Source of the DNA: Ornithodoros turicata
Lineage: Eukaryota; Arthropoda; Arachnida; Ixodida; Argasidae
Assembly (NCBI RefSeq): GCF_037126465.1
Contig: NC_088201.1
Coordinates: forward strand, 64,254,879-64,318,878
Direction: 5' to 3'
Length of the DNA: 64,000 bases
Numbering within the stretch: position 1 is the first letter of the stretch; the number at the start of each line of letters is the position of its first letter. A program made the translations under genes and the position numbers. Below the pieces are notes generated by a model. That model was not told the origin of the DNA. It did no database searches and saw only the letters and a list, made by a program, of their open reading frames with translations. Below are positions 35,501 through 44,166 of this stretch, piece after piece.

Positions 35501-38500
35501 CAGAATGTTTAGGGATGGATATATGTTTACCACTTTCATAACGTTTCAAGGACAGTGTGTTTCGGATGGTAGTATGTTGAGCGACTTGAAGAGGATGTAT
35601 TGATGCTTGATATGTAATTCCAATGCAGGCTACCCCATTTGTGAGTTAACACAGCGCAGTGATTGACTACTGACTTACATGTTGCTGCTACAGTTAACAT
35701 CCTCTTCTGCAGTAGTGATGTGTAAGTACTAGTAAAGTGTGAGTCTGAAGCAATTATAAAGCAGGTTTCAAATAATCTCATATGCATGTCATGGTGGTAT
35801 CAAAGAGCAGTATGGTACACCAAATTTTCGTTGCATTTTAATGGCATAGAAATTGACTGGTTGCTGGCGATAGAGGATTGGTTACATTTCGAAAGGTTAA
35901 ACTTTCTTAAAGGACATTAATTAATGCACAATTTTAAGCAATATATGTCTTTGAACTAGTGCATGATCAATAAAAGCAATTGGCAAAAGATCTGCCTCAC
36001 AGGCCAGTTAGCACACACAAGTACGGGATTTTAGTCTCTCCTGTCATGCACATTTTGGAGGATTTCACTGTATGATATCTATTTTAGATTCAGCACTCTT
36101 TTCCACAAGAGCACCTGCATGGGCTCGCACTAAAGACCTGTGCTCACACTGATTTGCTTCACGACAGCTATAAATTTCCACAGGGTGGCTCACACATTCA
36201 AATGCTTTTTTAAACCTAATTGAAAAGTTTCTTTTTTTTAACTACATTAGTATGAAAAGTAATGCCCTCCCCCAGAGCCCTTGGGCGTATATATAAATAA
36301 ATAAAGTACATTGTGAAAAATCATATAACATTGGTAGATTACCCCAGACATTTAATAAAAACAAAACGACAAACTGTTTTTGATGTAAAGAAGAGAAGCA
36401 TAACGGTATAGTAATATGGGTGTAAGTACTGCACTCCAACTATTATGCTGTAACCATAGCCTCCTCTATACTGACAGTATACAGGGTGTTTCAGGTTGCG
36501 TTCGTTTATTCGACTCGAACACCTCGAGAGCCGAGAGAGTAGACTCTTGGTGGGCAAAAATGCCGCGGCGCGGCTCTCATGACGTCGCCCACGTGACACT
36601 AACTCCCGTTCTAAAATTCGAGGATTCAACACTAGAGGTGCTCAAGTGCTCAAGAGTCGACTCGCAGCGACTCTCCTTTCGAGGTGGGTCGCTAGAGTCG
36701 ATGACGTACGATGGCTCTCATACGTCACGACTCCGACTCGCGGGTCGCGCGAATTTAATAAACGAACACACCCTCAGTTAAATCCCCGGGCTAAATAATT
36801 CGCGAACAGGTGCACCAATGAAGAACTTTCTTTTTTTACAACTATCTGCCCGATACCACCTACAAGCTGCGCAGCGTGTGAATGAGTGGGAGGCGTTCAT
36901 TATTTAAATAAAAATTCAAATGAGTTTCGTGAAAAACACAACTTCTAAAGGAGGGCGCCGTCGGCATTAAAATGGGTACTACCCCTTTTGGGACCTACAG
37001 TGGACACCTTTTAGAGAAAAATCTGCCACAGAAGCAGGTCATTTCTTGCAGTAATTAAAGGGACTATGAAACGATTTTTTCTTCGTTTCGTTCGAAAGAA
37101 GACATTTTTCTGAGTCTAGAACCGAAATTTTACTTTCGTCGCGCGAGCGGATTTCTCGGGAGCGGATTTCTCGGGAGCGGATTTCTCGGGAGCGGATTTC
37201 TCGGGAGCGAATTTAAACGGAGCGGCGAAGGGAGGACAGCTGGCGCCGCGCCGTGCCGAGCTGCCGAGCGGAGACACAACGGGTAACTTGACGCGACCAC
37301 GGCCGGCTCAGCAACACGTCATCGTGACGTGTTGCCGAGCCGAGGAATCCCGCCAGGAGCATGCGCCGTAGGATCCCGCGTATGCGAGTGGAAATCTCCA
37401 TGTGGAAATCTCCCGAGTGGAAATCTCCATGACAGCATCTTTCGCGCGATCGGCAGATTTCGGCAGTGGCGGCAGCCACAGCGCGAGCTCGCGGCATTAC
37501 TTGCCATTGTGCAACACCGGTGACGTAACGGGGAACCGAAGAGCGGTCCGTACAGTTACACCACGGTTACACCATCGGCAGGGAAATATGCGCGGGAGAG
37601 GAGGAACGCGGAAGAGACATTTCCAGCGCGCGCTCCTCGCAGAGTGGAGCGATTTCGTCCGGAAAAATTTGTGGCATATTAGTTTCTCTGCGGGAAGAAC
37701 AGTTTCCATCGAAAAAAAGTATGGGGGTTCGGGAAATTTCATAGTCCCTTTAATTGGTGTCAGTTTACATATTTTTGTCGCGGCTGGTCGCGGTGAAGCG
37801 CAAAAGGACGCTCTTCCACTCCCTTACCCACCAATGAATTACGTTCATTTGCACTTCACCGCGGCCAGCCACGACAAAAATATGTAAACCAACACCAATT
37901 AATTACTGGAAGAAATGGCCTGCTTCTGTGGCAGACTTGTCTCTAACAGGTGTCCACTGAAAGTCCCAAAAGGGTAGTACCCATTTTAATGCCGACGGCG
38001 CCCTCCTTTAGAAGTTATGTTTTTCACGAAACTCACTTGAATTTTTATTTAAATAATGAGCGCCTCCCACTGATTCACACGGTGCGCAGCTTGTAGGTGG
38101 TATAGGCAGATACTTGTAAAAAAGAAAGTTCTTCGACTGGTGCACCCGTTCGCGAATTATTTGGCCCAGGGATTTAACTGAAACACCCTGTATAGGAGGC
38201 TATGCTGTAACACAGCGATGTTGTATTACAGACTTGGCGCGAACTGTTGTGGTTCGCCAACAAATAAGCAAGCACGGAAAACGCATGACACTTGATTGAC
38301 TGCACAGATTTGTTCGCGTAATGTTGACGAAGACAGCCTTTACCCGTGTCGAACAAACACAACGGGCCTGACTAGTTTTCTGTTCTGTTTACCTCCTCAT
38401 CCACACACACATGTTGCACAACAGCACACCGCTAATGCAACAGGTAGGAACTGTCCAGCTTATCTCAATGCATTCCGCGCCCAACTAATCCCTATTTCGC

Positions 38501-38873
38501 TCACTAATTTATTACAAGCGCTGCAACTCTTGCAACATTGTAAACCTACACCCGACCGACGACAATGACTTTATTTGGCCAGCTAGGTGGTAACGGAACG
38601 CTGAAAGGGGCCGCGCCCTTTGCTGTCGCACGCCAACTACCAAATATTGTGAGCATCAAACATTACCCTGTTATAGTGTAAAACGTACGGAAACGTGCAT
38701 TAGCACGAGACAAACACGTCATGCAACAATACTTACGGTAGTTTACTTACTATTTGTGCCAGTTTCAGCCATCCGTCGAGTGTCCTCAAGTACCCGAAAT
38801 TGGGCGTACACATGGAGAACCTTCCTCCTGATGAGGTTACTGTGGTCCTCTGTTCAGTGACGACAACTGGCAT
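23440..38873 (-). CDS. MARVEL-domain protein, gene 1 (MAL/CMTM-like, 155 aa, 4 exons)
   Basis: Four phase-0 exons join without a stop: 38873-38751, 32895-32728, 27837-27730 and 23508-23440, coding 41+56+36+22 residues. Every junction has AG and GT (donors GTAAGTAAA, GTGAGTC, GTAAGTTAG). The N-terminus is cytosolic and Thr/Arg-rich. Four hydrophobic helices follow at about residues 36-54, 64-85, 101-121 and 130-151, with G-W-LKLAQ just before helix 1 and a short basic tail, TFRARG. This is the layout of MARVEL proteins, which work in vesicle traffic and at membrane appositions; the specific role here is unknown. Genes 2 and 3 nearby share the architecture. The 15.4-kb span is mostly transposon-filled intron. 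An upstream ATG at 38945 would add 24 residues, but an acceptor-like TTTTCGCGCAG lies between, so I prefer 38873. Confidence 0.88.
23641..24742. other. Gene 1 intron 3 sequence with dispersed repeat pieces
   Basis: A block at 23150-23290 near the gene 1 3' end and another at 24310-24440 share CAACAACTAGCCTACACCAGC and flanking text, so they are two diverged copies of one dispersed repeat. Plus-strand frames at 23627-24025 and 24428-24745 look faintly protein-like but have no motif I recognise; they could be decayed transposon coding sequence. Confidence 0.4.
24751..25621. mobile_element. hAT-like non-autonomous element, copy 1
   Basis: The element runs from TAAGGCCCT to AGGGCCTTA and is flanked by a perfect 8-bp target duplication, ATCATAAT (24743-24750 and 25622-25629). 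Many CGCGGAAT/TTCGCGAA-type short repeats lie near the right end. It is 871 bp and carries only a ~40-codon frame, so it depends on a transposase elsewhere. An 8-bp duplication and short inverted ends fit the hAT superfamily. A second copy with its own duplication is at 29776-30658. It lies in intron 3 of gene 1. Confidence 0.9.
25825..26309. repeat. Foldback element with ~210-bp arms
   Basis: The left arm begins AAACAAATAGAAACAGTG (25825) and the right arm ends with its complement (26309). Matching blocks include CCCCAAAATTTTATGTCGATA, CACAGGTATAGCTGAT and GATGGCGA on opposite strands. The spacer is only about 60 bp, near 26035-26095. Arms are perhaps 90% alike. No transposase frame. It lies in intron 3 of gene 1. 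Confidence 0.85.
26310..27729. other. Gene 1 intron 3, unassigned; CpG-rich part at 26480-26900
   Basis: A GC- and CpG-richer patch around 26540-26900 carries plus-strand frames without recognisable motifs. It may be the end of an unrecognised transposon. Otherwise I see nothing to annotate before exon 3. Confidence 0.3.
27730..27837 (-). CDS. MARVEL gene 1, exon 3
   Basis: It encodes YLNYHITGFVFYLSGGLTCV and on to QIIAAG (36 codons), membrane helix 3 and the start of helix 4. The acceptor is CCGTTGCAG and the donor GTAAGTTAG. Phase 0 at both ends. Confidence 0.87.
28180..29015. mobile_element. pogo/Tigger-like element, internally deleted
   Basis: The ends are CCGTATTTTCACG and its complement, followed inwards by TATTAGCCGC/GCGGCTTATC repeats, with TA on both sides (28178-28179 and 29016-29017), as expected for Tc1/mariner-pogo transposons. 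At 836 bp it is too short for a full transposase. It retains a 49-codon frame at 28748-28897 that is the start of one. It lies in intron 2 of gene 1. Confidence 0.85.
28748..28897 (+). pseudogene. N-terminus of a pogo/Tigger transposase
   Basis: The frame reads RRHSYDSGFKLKVVD after a short start, the first helix of the N-terminal helix-turn-helix of pogo-type transposases (consensus like R-x-SY-x-x-x-FKLKVV). It then diverges and stops at codon 50, so the DNA-binding domain is incomplete and the DDE catalytic domain is absent. The deletion end probably falls after residue 21. Confidence 0.7.
29016..29366. other. Inter-element spacer with TATAGTGAACC repeats
   Basis: Around 29118-29185 short repeats of TATAGTGAACCT/TATAGTGAAG occur. 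They resemble the ends of another pogo/Tigger-type MITE, but no opposite end could be placed. Confidence 0.35.
29367..30807. mobile_element. pogo/Tigger-like MITE interrupted by a hAT element
   Basis: The left end CAGTATTTTCAAGCGTATAA (29367) and the right end (complement of CTGTATTTTAACACGTATTA, ending 30807) belong to the same family as the element at 28180, with GCGGCTTATC repeats inside and TA on both sides. The hAT-like copy 2 is inserted in the middle with its own duplication; without it the host MITE is about 550 bp. The order of events is therefore pogo first, hAT later. Confidence 0.8.
29776..30658. mobile_element. hAT-like non-autonomous element, copy 2
   Basis: It runs from CAAGGCCCT to AGGGCCTTA and is nearly identical to copy 1 over its length, with small indels (883 versus 871 bp). 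It is flanked by a perfect 8-bp duplication, CCCATTGC (29768-29775 and 30659-30666). It has inserted into the pogo-like MITE 29367-30807. Like copy 1 it encodes only a ~40-codon frame beginning ALCFLLRQIQNSAAP, shared by both. Confidence 0.92.
30808..32727. other. Gene 1 intron 2, mostly unassigned
   Basis: AT-rich intron from 30808 to about 31920 with nothing I can name. From 31960 to 32480 there is a CpG-rich island-like patch. It contains a 98-codon plus frame (32136-32432) with an Arg/Ala-rich helix, Q-C-x-x-C and H residues, but no family I recognise; it may be a decayed transposon or a short orphan coding segment. Confidence 0.35.
32728..32895 (-). CDS. MARVEL gene 1, exon 2
   Basis: After the acceptor CTTCCTCTTTGCAG, 56 codons encode VLGFITLALIVSFDRYQLSW and a second hydrophobic helix, FLTFTSFAYSVMTCLILL, up to the donor GTGAGTC. 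It completes membrane helix 1, whose start is in exon 1, and all of helix 2. Phase 0 at both ends. Confidence 0.88.
33851..34361. repeat. Foldback element with ~200-bp arms
   Basis: The left arm starts GACTATCCTTGCGTTTCCTG (33851) and the right arm ends with CAAACGCAAAGATAGTC (34361). Shared inner blocks include ACCAAGAGTGAGGGAGGC and GCAAGGCTTCTG. The middle carries a direct duplication of a CACCAATCTAACCAAC...CGTCCGTTAAC block. There is no transposase frame. It lies in intron 1 of gene 1. Confidence 0.85.
34619..35086. repeat. 13-bp minisatellite, 36 units
   Basis: The unit is GTGGTAAGGCRAA. In order there are 2 units with GCGAA, 23 with GCAAA, 9 with GCGAA and 2 with GTGAA, followed by degenerate remains to about 35113. 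All units are exactly 13 bp. Since 13 is not a multiple of 3, each minus-strand frame cycles through the same 13-residue peptide, so three long open frames overlap here; they are a by-product of the repeat and not genes. It lies in intron 1 of gene 1. Confidence 0.97.
35234..35500 (-). pseudogene. LINE ORF2 C-terminal tail (decayed)
   Basis: The minus-strand frame reads RKYTTFRAMLLAYKTLQNQV, then LVIPRYRTN and FAAKTWSSLPLKVRN, matching the region after the thumb in CR1/jockey-like LINE proteins (LLLxYKxL, then P-R-xRT and xxxxWNSLPLxIR). The RT core is missing, so only the 3' portion was inserted or kept. It lies beside the 13-bp minisatellite. Confidence 0.75.
35541..36479. other. Gene 1 intron 1, unassigned
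   Basis: AT-rich sequence with no supported exon, motif or bounded repeat. Near 36285-36305 there is an A-rich ATAAATAAATAAA stretch, possibly another 3' retroelement tail. Confidence 0.3.
36494..36773. mobile_element. 280-bp MITE with 3-bp TCA duplication
   Basis: The ends are GGTTGCGTTCGTTTATT and AATAAACGAACACACCC, flanked by TCA (36491-36493 and 36774-36776). The other arm of the host palindrome reads GTTTCAGTTAAATCC without the insert, showing the empty site with a single TCA. A 3-bp duplication and GG...CC ends suggest a PIF/Harbinger-like family, although that family usually duplicates TWA. A second member is at 39390-40480. Confidence 0.88.
37059..37749. mobile_element. 691-bp element with TTAA duplication
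   Basis: AGGGACTATGAAA (37059) and TTTCATAGTCCCT (37749) are the ends, flanked by TTAA on both sides. Two empty sites exist in this window: the opposite arm (near 37895) and the fragment at 2055-2065, each with a single TTAA. TTAA duplication is the hallmark of piggyBac-type transposition; the AGGGAC ends are not the classical CCC...GGG form, so the family label is tentative. It contains four copies of GAGCGGATTTCTCGG (37144-37207). No transposase. Confidence 0.88.
38751..38873 (-). CDS. MARVEL gene 1, exon 1 (first coding exon)
   Basis: ATG at 38873 opens 41 codons: MPVVVTEQRTTVTSSGGRFS, then a linker to LDGWLKLAQI, ending at a strong donor, GTAAGTAAA. The N-terminal Thr/Arg run followed by G-x-LK-x-x-Q is also seen in gene 3 exon 1 (MSHTVTITRTTTT...GILKILQT) and more briefly in gene 2 (GFLKLIQM). 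Confidence 0.87.
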
Positions 38874-39389
38874 ATTTACTAGCTTTGCGTCTTTAACCTG
38901 CGCGAAAACACTAAGCACGGAAAGAGTCGATAGCAGTGTAAACACAGCACGCCTCCTTTAACGGATTGGATTGTCTTGCTTGCTCTGCGCGCAAGTAATA
39001 CGTAATATATCACGAAACCAACGAAACGTCATGCATGGCTGTCTGTCAGGATAGTGTGTGCTTGTAACGTCAACGCATTGATTGTGCAGCTGCCGTTGTT
39101 TCTGTAGAATCGTTGGTGAATTGTTACACACTGACAACGATGAAATCAAAGTTTGGGCGAGCACTAGCAGAATCATCGACTCAACTGAAATCTGAATCAC
39201 AGCGATCACAGTTGCGCCGTCTGTATCGCGCGGTGTTTTCGCTCTGAAACAAGGCAAACGACTTCGCTTTAGAAAGTATCGGAATGTCTTCCGACAGCAC
39301 TTAAATTTATAACTGTTATACAACTGGCAACGTGTGTTATTTTCACATTTGTTGGCAATGGCATGTGGTTGTCTGCTGCGTCTTTCCGA
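38874..39389. promoter_or_regulatory. Probable 5' UTR and promoter region of gene 1
   Basis: The sequence is less AT-rich and has more CpG than the introns. An acceptor-like TTTTCGCGCAG on minus near 38898 suggests that exon 1 begins there and that a non-coding leader exon lies upstream. No TATA box is obvious. Evidence is positional only. Confidence 0.35.
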
Positions 39390-40480
39390 GGTTGTGTTCG
39401 TTTATTCAACTCGCGCGACCCGCGAGTCGGAGTCGTGACGTGTGAGTGTCATCGTACATCGTACGTCATCGACTCCAGCGACTCGCATCGAGCATCGAGA
39501 TGAGAGACTGCCTAGCGGTCTAACCGGAAGTGCCGCCATGTTAAGTCTCGTTCCAAATCTCGCCAAGTCCGCTATTCAGTCGGCTACCGCCTAATCGCTG
39601 CAGTCTAGTGCAGTGTTTCCCAAACTTTTGCAGTGACGGACCCCCGGAAGCGATGAGAACCAATTCACGGACCCCCCCCCCCCCCCCACACACACACATA
39701 CACACATCGTCACAACCAGTGCATAACTAGCAACCACGTCAGCTGCTGCGTGCTTTCGATACAGCTTCAGAAACGATTCCGGACTGGTTTCTTCTTCTTG
39801 TTTGTATGTGTATGACGCGGACAAACGTGCATTGCAGGACATTTCTATCAGAAATTAGAAGCTAGCCGTTGAAGCATGCTTGTAGCAATTTTGGAAGTTC
39901 TCGGTGTTTGGAAATCGGTCGCGGACCCCCACGGACACTCTCGCGGATCCCCAGGGGTCCGCGGACCACACTTTGGGAAACACTGGTCTAGTGGTCTAGT
40001 TATACGCCTGACCATCTGACAGCCGGGATGGAGACGCGCATTGACGGTACCAGCGTGCCCGCTGTTTCTGCTGGCTTTAAATGTAAAGTTGCACATAATG
40101 GCATGTTTTTTAAAACTGCGTAGAGAGTTACAACACATGTTTAGTTGTGAAGGTGACAGTTTATGCACGATGTCCTACAAACTTAACGCATTAAAGTCCT
40201 GCTGCGCTTGCGCCGTACGCATTTCTTGCGTGAGCAACGAGATGGCGCCACAGGCGCCTCGGCTAGGCAAGCTACTCAGCTGCCAAGTCAGGCGGCTTCG
40301 CGGGCGCGAGGTATTGGAACGCAGCCTTGGTCTACTCTCGAGCACCTCTAGTGCTGATTCCTCGGATTTTCGAACGGGAGTCTCTGCCAGTGCGATGACG
40401 TCACAAGAGCCTCACCAGGGCATTTTCGCCCAGCAAGAGTCTGCTCTTGAATTGCTCGAGTCCAATAAACGAACACAACC
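39390..40480. mobile_element. Longer MITE of the GGTTG-GTTCGTTTATT family
   Basis: The ends GGTTGTGTTCGTTTATT and AATAAACGAACACAACC are flanked by CGA (39387-39389 and 40481-40483), again a 3-bp duplication. The left subterminal region (CGCGACCCGCGAGTCGGAGTCG) matches the right side of the 280-bp member at 36494-36773, so the two lie in opposite orientation. The 1091-bp length includes a 375-bp hAT-type MITE and other extra sequence. Confidence 0.85.
39611..39985. mobile_element. 375-bp hAT-type MITE
   Basis: It starts CAGTGTTTCCCAAAC and ends TTTGGGAAACACTG, flanked by a perfect 8-bp duplication, GTCTAGTG (39603-39610 and 39986-39993). CAGTG termini with 8-bp duplications fit the hAT superfamily. 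Subterminal GGACCCCC and GGGGTCCGCGGACC blocks are complementary. It contains a C(17) run followed by (CA)n. It is inserted inside the MITE 39390-40480. Confidence 0.93.
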
Positions 40481-41662
40481 CGAGTGAGTTTTTGGCTTGG
40501 TTTCCGGGAACCGGCACGCTGCAGAGTACAGTGCAGACCACTGATCTCTATGTATAAACAATCGAGATCAGTGGTGCAGACGGTCGGTTGCTGCGCGGTA
40601 GAGCCACTGGTCGAGCCAGGCCAGGAAGGGGCCGGAGAAAGAAACCGCTATGATACATGCGACACATCTTTCCTAAAAATTAGAAAAGAGAGAGGAGAGC
40701 AGAATAGACCTCCCCCTGTCTGTAAACAAATGATGTCACAGTGATCAATAGCGCCATAAATTTGGTAGAGTTGAACTATGCTCGAAACTAGAGCTGAACA
40801 AGGTCGTGCCCGAAAGCCATGGTCTTGAGGGGATTACGATGGTCCCTGAAAGGGATGTGACCTTCGGTCCTACTTTTCTTTCAATAGGAGGAAGTGAACA
40901 AGTGCCCATTCGTGGAAATCGGCCCTCCCCTTCCAATTGTTTCGGTTTCAGTCTGTCTACCAACGTCATGATGACGTTTCTCCGGTAGAGGTCTATTCTG
41001 TGCAAATCTTTATACTCGTGTATCATAGCGATTTCCGGCCTGCTTCCGACCGGTTCCTTGCCACTCCACTACGCAGCAACCGTATGTAGCGCACCAGCGT
41101 GCAACTTCCAGGCGTCTATGGTGAATGCGTCCTCTCTCTTTCTGCGTTGTTCATATCCTGCATATCCAGGATATCATCACCATAATTATCTCTATGTCCA
41201 TGTCCAGTGGCTTCTGACAGTGCATGTGGGGACGAAATCGGAAATAGTGTGATTAATCCTTACTTGCACTGGCTTGCTCAGCTGAATTTTTACAATACAA
41301 AATATACAAACACACACACAAAAAAAAAACAGTACAAATGGGATTCCCACATGACCTTTGAAGCTATTCTTGGCGTGTGGTTCAAAGATGTTTGGTAGTC
41401 ACTGCCGGTTGTTCATTCCGTAGGGTACTGCTCCACAAGTGCACACGACAAACGTTCAGGGTGGCATGCAGAACATGTGAAACACAGATGAACAAAGTAG
41501 GGCCGGCATCTACAGGGGGGAGAGACTAGCATGATAGGAGGTGCACAAGCTGCTGTTTCAGTGCTGCCCAGATCTTGAATGTCTGACTTATCCACATTTA
41601 ACACAGTACGAGAAGTTCACTGCACATGCTTGAAAAGCACAAATGATAGCTTGAACACTATG
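40481..41662. other. Intergenic, unassigned, with a small hairpin
   Basis: A short palindrome at 40537-40575 (ACCACTGATCTC...GAGATCAGTGGT) is the only structured feature I can support. The remaining frames show no motif. Confidence 0.35.
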
Positions 41663-42319
41663 CAGTCTACCCTCGATTTATGAGCAAAAAAATCCATAAA
41701 TTGATAGATTCGCAAATCAAAGATTTGAATGAATGGGGGGTGGGGGGGGGGGGGGGGCAAAGCATTGTAATTAAGAGTACTTCACAGATCTCATTAAAAA
41801 TCATATTTTTTAAAAATACATTAAGTATCTTGCTCAGGGTAAACATAAATGAATACCTCTACCTCTCTCTCATGTACCGTATCTTCAACAGAATGCATTG
41901 TAGCCTCGATGTGGTTTTATACAAATATAAATTTGTGACACTCTACAGGAGCATATCCAGGGAGCTGTAGACTTCAGGATTGCCATAGGATGCTTCTGCC
42001 TTGGCAGTTTTGTTCATTTCCAGCTGAACACTTTCTTTTTGCTACTCCTTATGTGTTGTTTACCTGTTCTTCTCTCAGAAATCTCGGCCAGCCTTTCTAG
42101 TACAAAGCCAGTTTGCCCTCGGTCGTCGCGGACACGTGGTGCTTTGTATACAATGAATCGAGGTCAAAAACACTTGAGTATTCTTGGTTTGTGCCTGCAC
42201 AGTGTGTTTGGAAATCGAGGGAGATATATCAGGAAGATGTTTCGTCATACCAAAGTGCTGTTCAGAGAATGAGGGAATTCGTATGAGAGAATGAGGGTTT
42301 ATAAGTCAAGGGTTGTTTG
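41663..42319. mobile_element. Possible Tigger-like MITE
   Basis: The left end CAGTCTACCCTCGATTTATG and the right end (complement of CAAACAACCCTTGACTTATA) match at about 15 of 21 positions, in the form seen in Tigger/pogo termini. Repeats of the GAGGGAATTCG...GAGGGTTTATAAG kind lie inside the right end. A G(16) run sits at 41742-41757. No clean TA duplication. Confidence 0.4.
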
Positions 42320-43823
42320 AAGAGTAATAACACCAGCATACCTTAATTGCATTGTCATTGATGTATTGTCACGTACAATACATCAATCTTGTAAGTCCGT
42401 ATGTCGTAAAAAATTACGCGAGTCACAATGCTTATAAACCATGATAGCTGTCAAAGTGTTGAATCTGTCTGCCAGAATAGTAGAGCACGACACCTGATAC
42501 TGTGTCTGTCATACCTATGATCCATGTTGTCGTATCCAGAATCGAAACACTGAACTGAAGCAATTATGTATACACAAGAGAGCATTCGAAATGCCTCTCT
42601 TGCAGTGCGGAACATGAGAGGGCAGATCATGCACAAGCCTAGTGACCTGCACGAAGGTAGTGTGCTTCAGTACTGATCAAGCTTGAACTCACCATATATG
42701 AATACACAAAAGAAAAGCTAAAGTGTCTTTGTTGTCTTTTATGGTGGAATGATGAACGGTAAAAACCTGTAGACCACATTTTAGCCTATGTTATTGTTCA
42801 ACCAATTTAAATGCGTATCTTTTCACAGCACTGTACGCTTAGTCAGTCAGTGTGACATATGGCACTTCGCAACTGGCTAGTGGATAAAGTGTGGACTAGC
42901 TGGAGAAAGAAGAAATAGGAAAGTGTGTATACCTGAGTGCAGACACACGCGCAGTTGGTGTGGCATTGCCTTCAATGCAACATGGTTGTAATATATGTAT
43001 AATCATAATGTGTACGTAATCGGAAAGTGATTGTAGACGAAACATTACTAGTTTGCTTCCTACATTTTATCAGGTCTAACATACATCTGTACATGACCGA
43101 CCACACCACATGCATAGAGATAAACCTCTGCTGTAGCAATGTTCACAGAAAGAGTAACATATAGCAAATATGCATACAACGTAAATACAGCAGTTGTACA
43201 CTGACACAGTAATTTGCTTGTAGATATCACAAGTATTGACACAACTACACGTGGACTCATCAGTGTGCTGTGCCGACTACCAGAAACTACTGTGAGCACA
43301 TGACACACTTCCGAAACTCGTGCTTTTAAAAATAAATTACAAAAATATGTGTTCCTGACATTGGTAAAAACAGTTTCCATGGGCTTGACATGTGTACCTC
43401 TGTCAATCTACAGTGTTGCATGCACCAAGTTTAATGAAGTGTGGTAAGCAGAAGTGCTTGCAGACATCCCTGCCAAACAATAAGTTATGCTCAGAAGGAA
43501 GACATTACAAATAGTGCAAAATATTTTCACAAGATGGCAGCAGGTGCACGAGTTCCCCCCGGGACCATATTTAGATTATGTACGGCGACATCCAGAGTGT
43601 CATGTCAGCAGGTGCCTAGCCAACACCACCAAGAAACAAAGCCTTGATCGCCTAAACGATGTGACATAGTCCGCCAATCACGACCATGCTTTTTGGCGGT
43701 CGTAGCTGTGGAGACGAGCCACCATTGGCCGCATGGGTAGCCACAGAAAGCCTATGTTTGAAATCATCTGCGGTGGTATCGAGGTGGCGTTGGCCCAGGC
43801 CACTCTCTGAACTTGTTTCTGCA
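42320..43823. other. Intergenic, unassigned
   Basis: A small hairpin at about 42356-42392 (TTGATGTATTGTCACGTACAATACATCAA) is the only structure noted. No exons are supported. Confidence 0.3.
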
Positions 43824-44166
43824 ACCGTGTATTCACACGAGCAACATCCTTACAGAAGATTCTAGTGGAAGAAAAAGCGAAAACACTGCTCAAGGAGCCC
43901 AAGTACAGTCTTGTGTTACGTTGAGCATTCACACGGTGCAGAATATCGGGACTGGCGTACTGCACACTTAGCAGACGACACCGTCAGAGTCTTTTTCTGT
44001 CGTCTGCTACAGAATATCTCGTGGCAGTGTCACAGGATATTCCCCATGGTCAGCAGTGTACGTGAAGACACGACGTTGAGCGCTCACGCGACAGCAGAAA
44101 GCTATGACATTTCTTCCATCTTCCACTGTAGTATTCTAGGGAATGTCGCTGGTGTGAATACACGGT
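43824..44166. mobile_element. 343-bp MITE, ACCGTGTATTCACAC termini
   Basis: It begins ACCGTGTATTCACACGAGC (43824) and ends with the complement of the same sequence with one change (44166). The interior block GAATATCGGGACTGGCGTAC...GTCGTCTGCTACAGAATA recurs at 61115-61305. No clear target duplication and no coding frame. Confidence 0.75.

Larger units (their letters stand above)
36482..38190. mobile_element. Large palindromic element carrying two nested insertions
   Basis: The ends are CAGGGTGTTTCA and TGAAACACCCTG, each next to TA. The right arm (about 37850-38190) is uninterrupted. The left arm matches it over about 330 bp in pieces (36482-36493, 36774-37058, 37750-37810) split by two insertions. 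The inverted similarity extends outside the TA pairs: GCTGTAAC and ATAGCCTCCT lie on both flanks. There is no coding frame of its own. A truncated relative is at 1775-2110. It lies in intron 1 of gene 1. Confidence 0.88.

Noticed and set aside
38958..39323. 121-codon minus frame upstream of gene 1 as coding
   Set aside because: No motif and no splice link; its position fits a promoter or leader region better.
43060..43380. 106-codon minus frame with hydrophobic stretches as a MARVEL exon
   Set aside because: No splice borders in phase 0 and none of the family landmarks.
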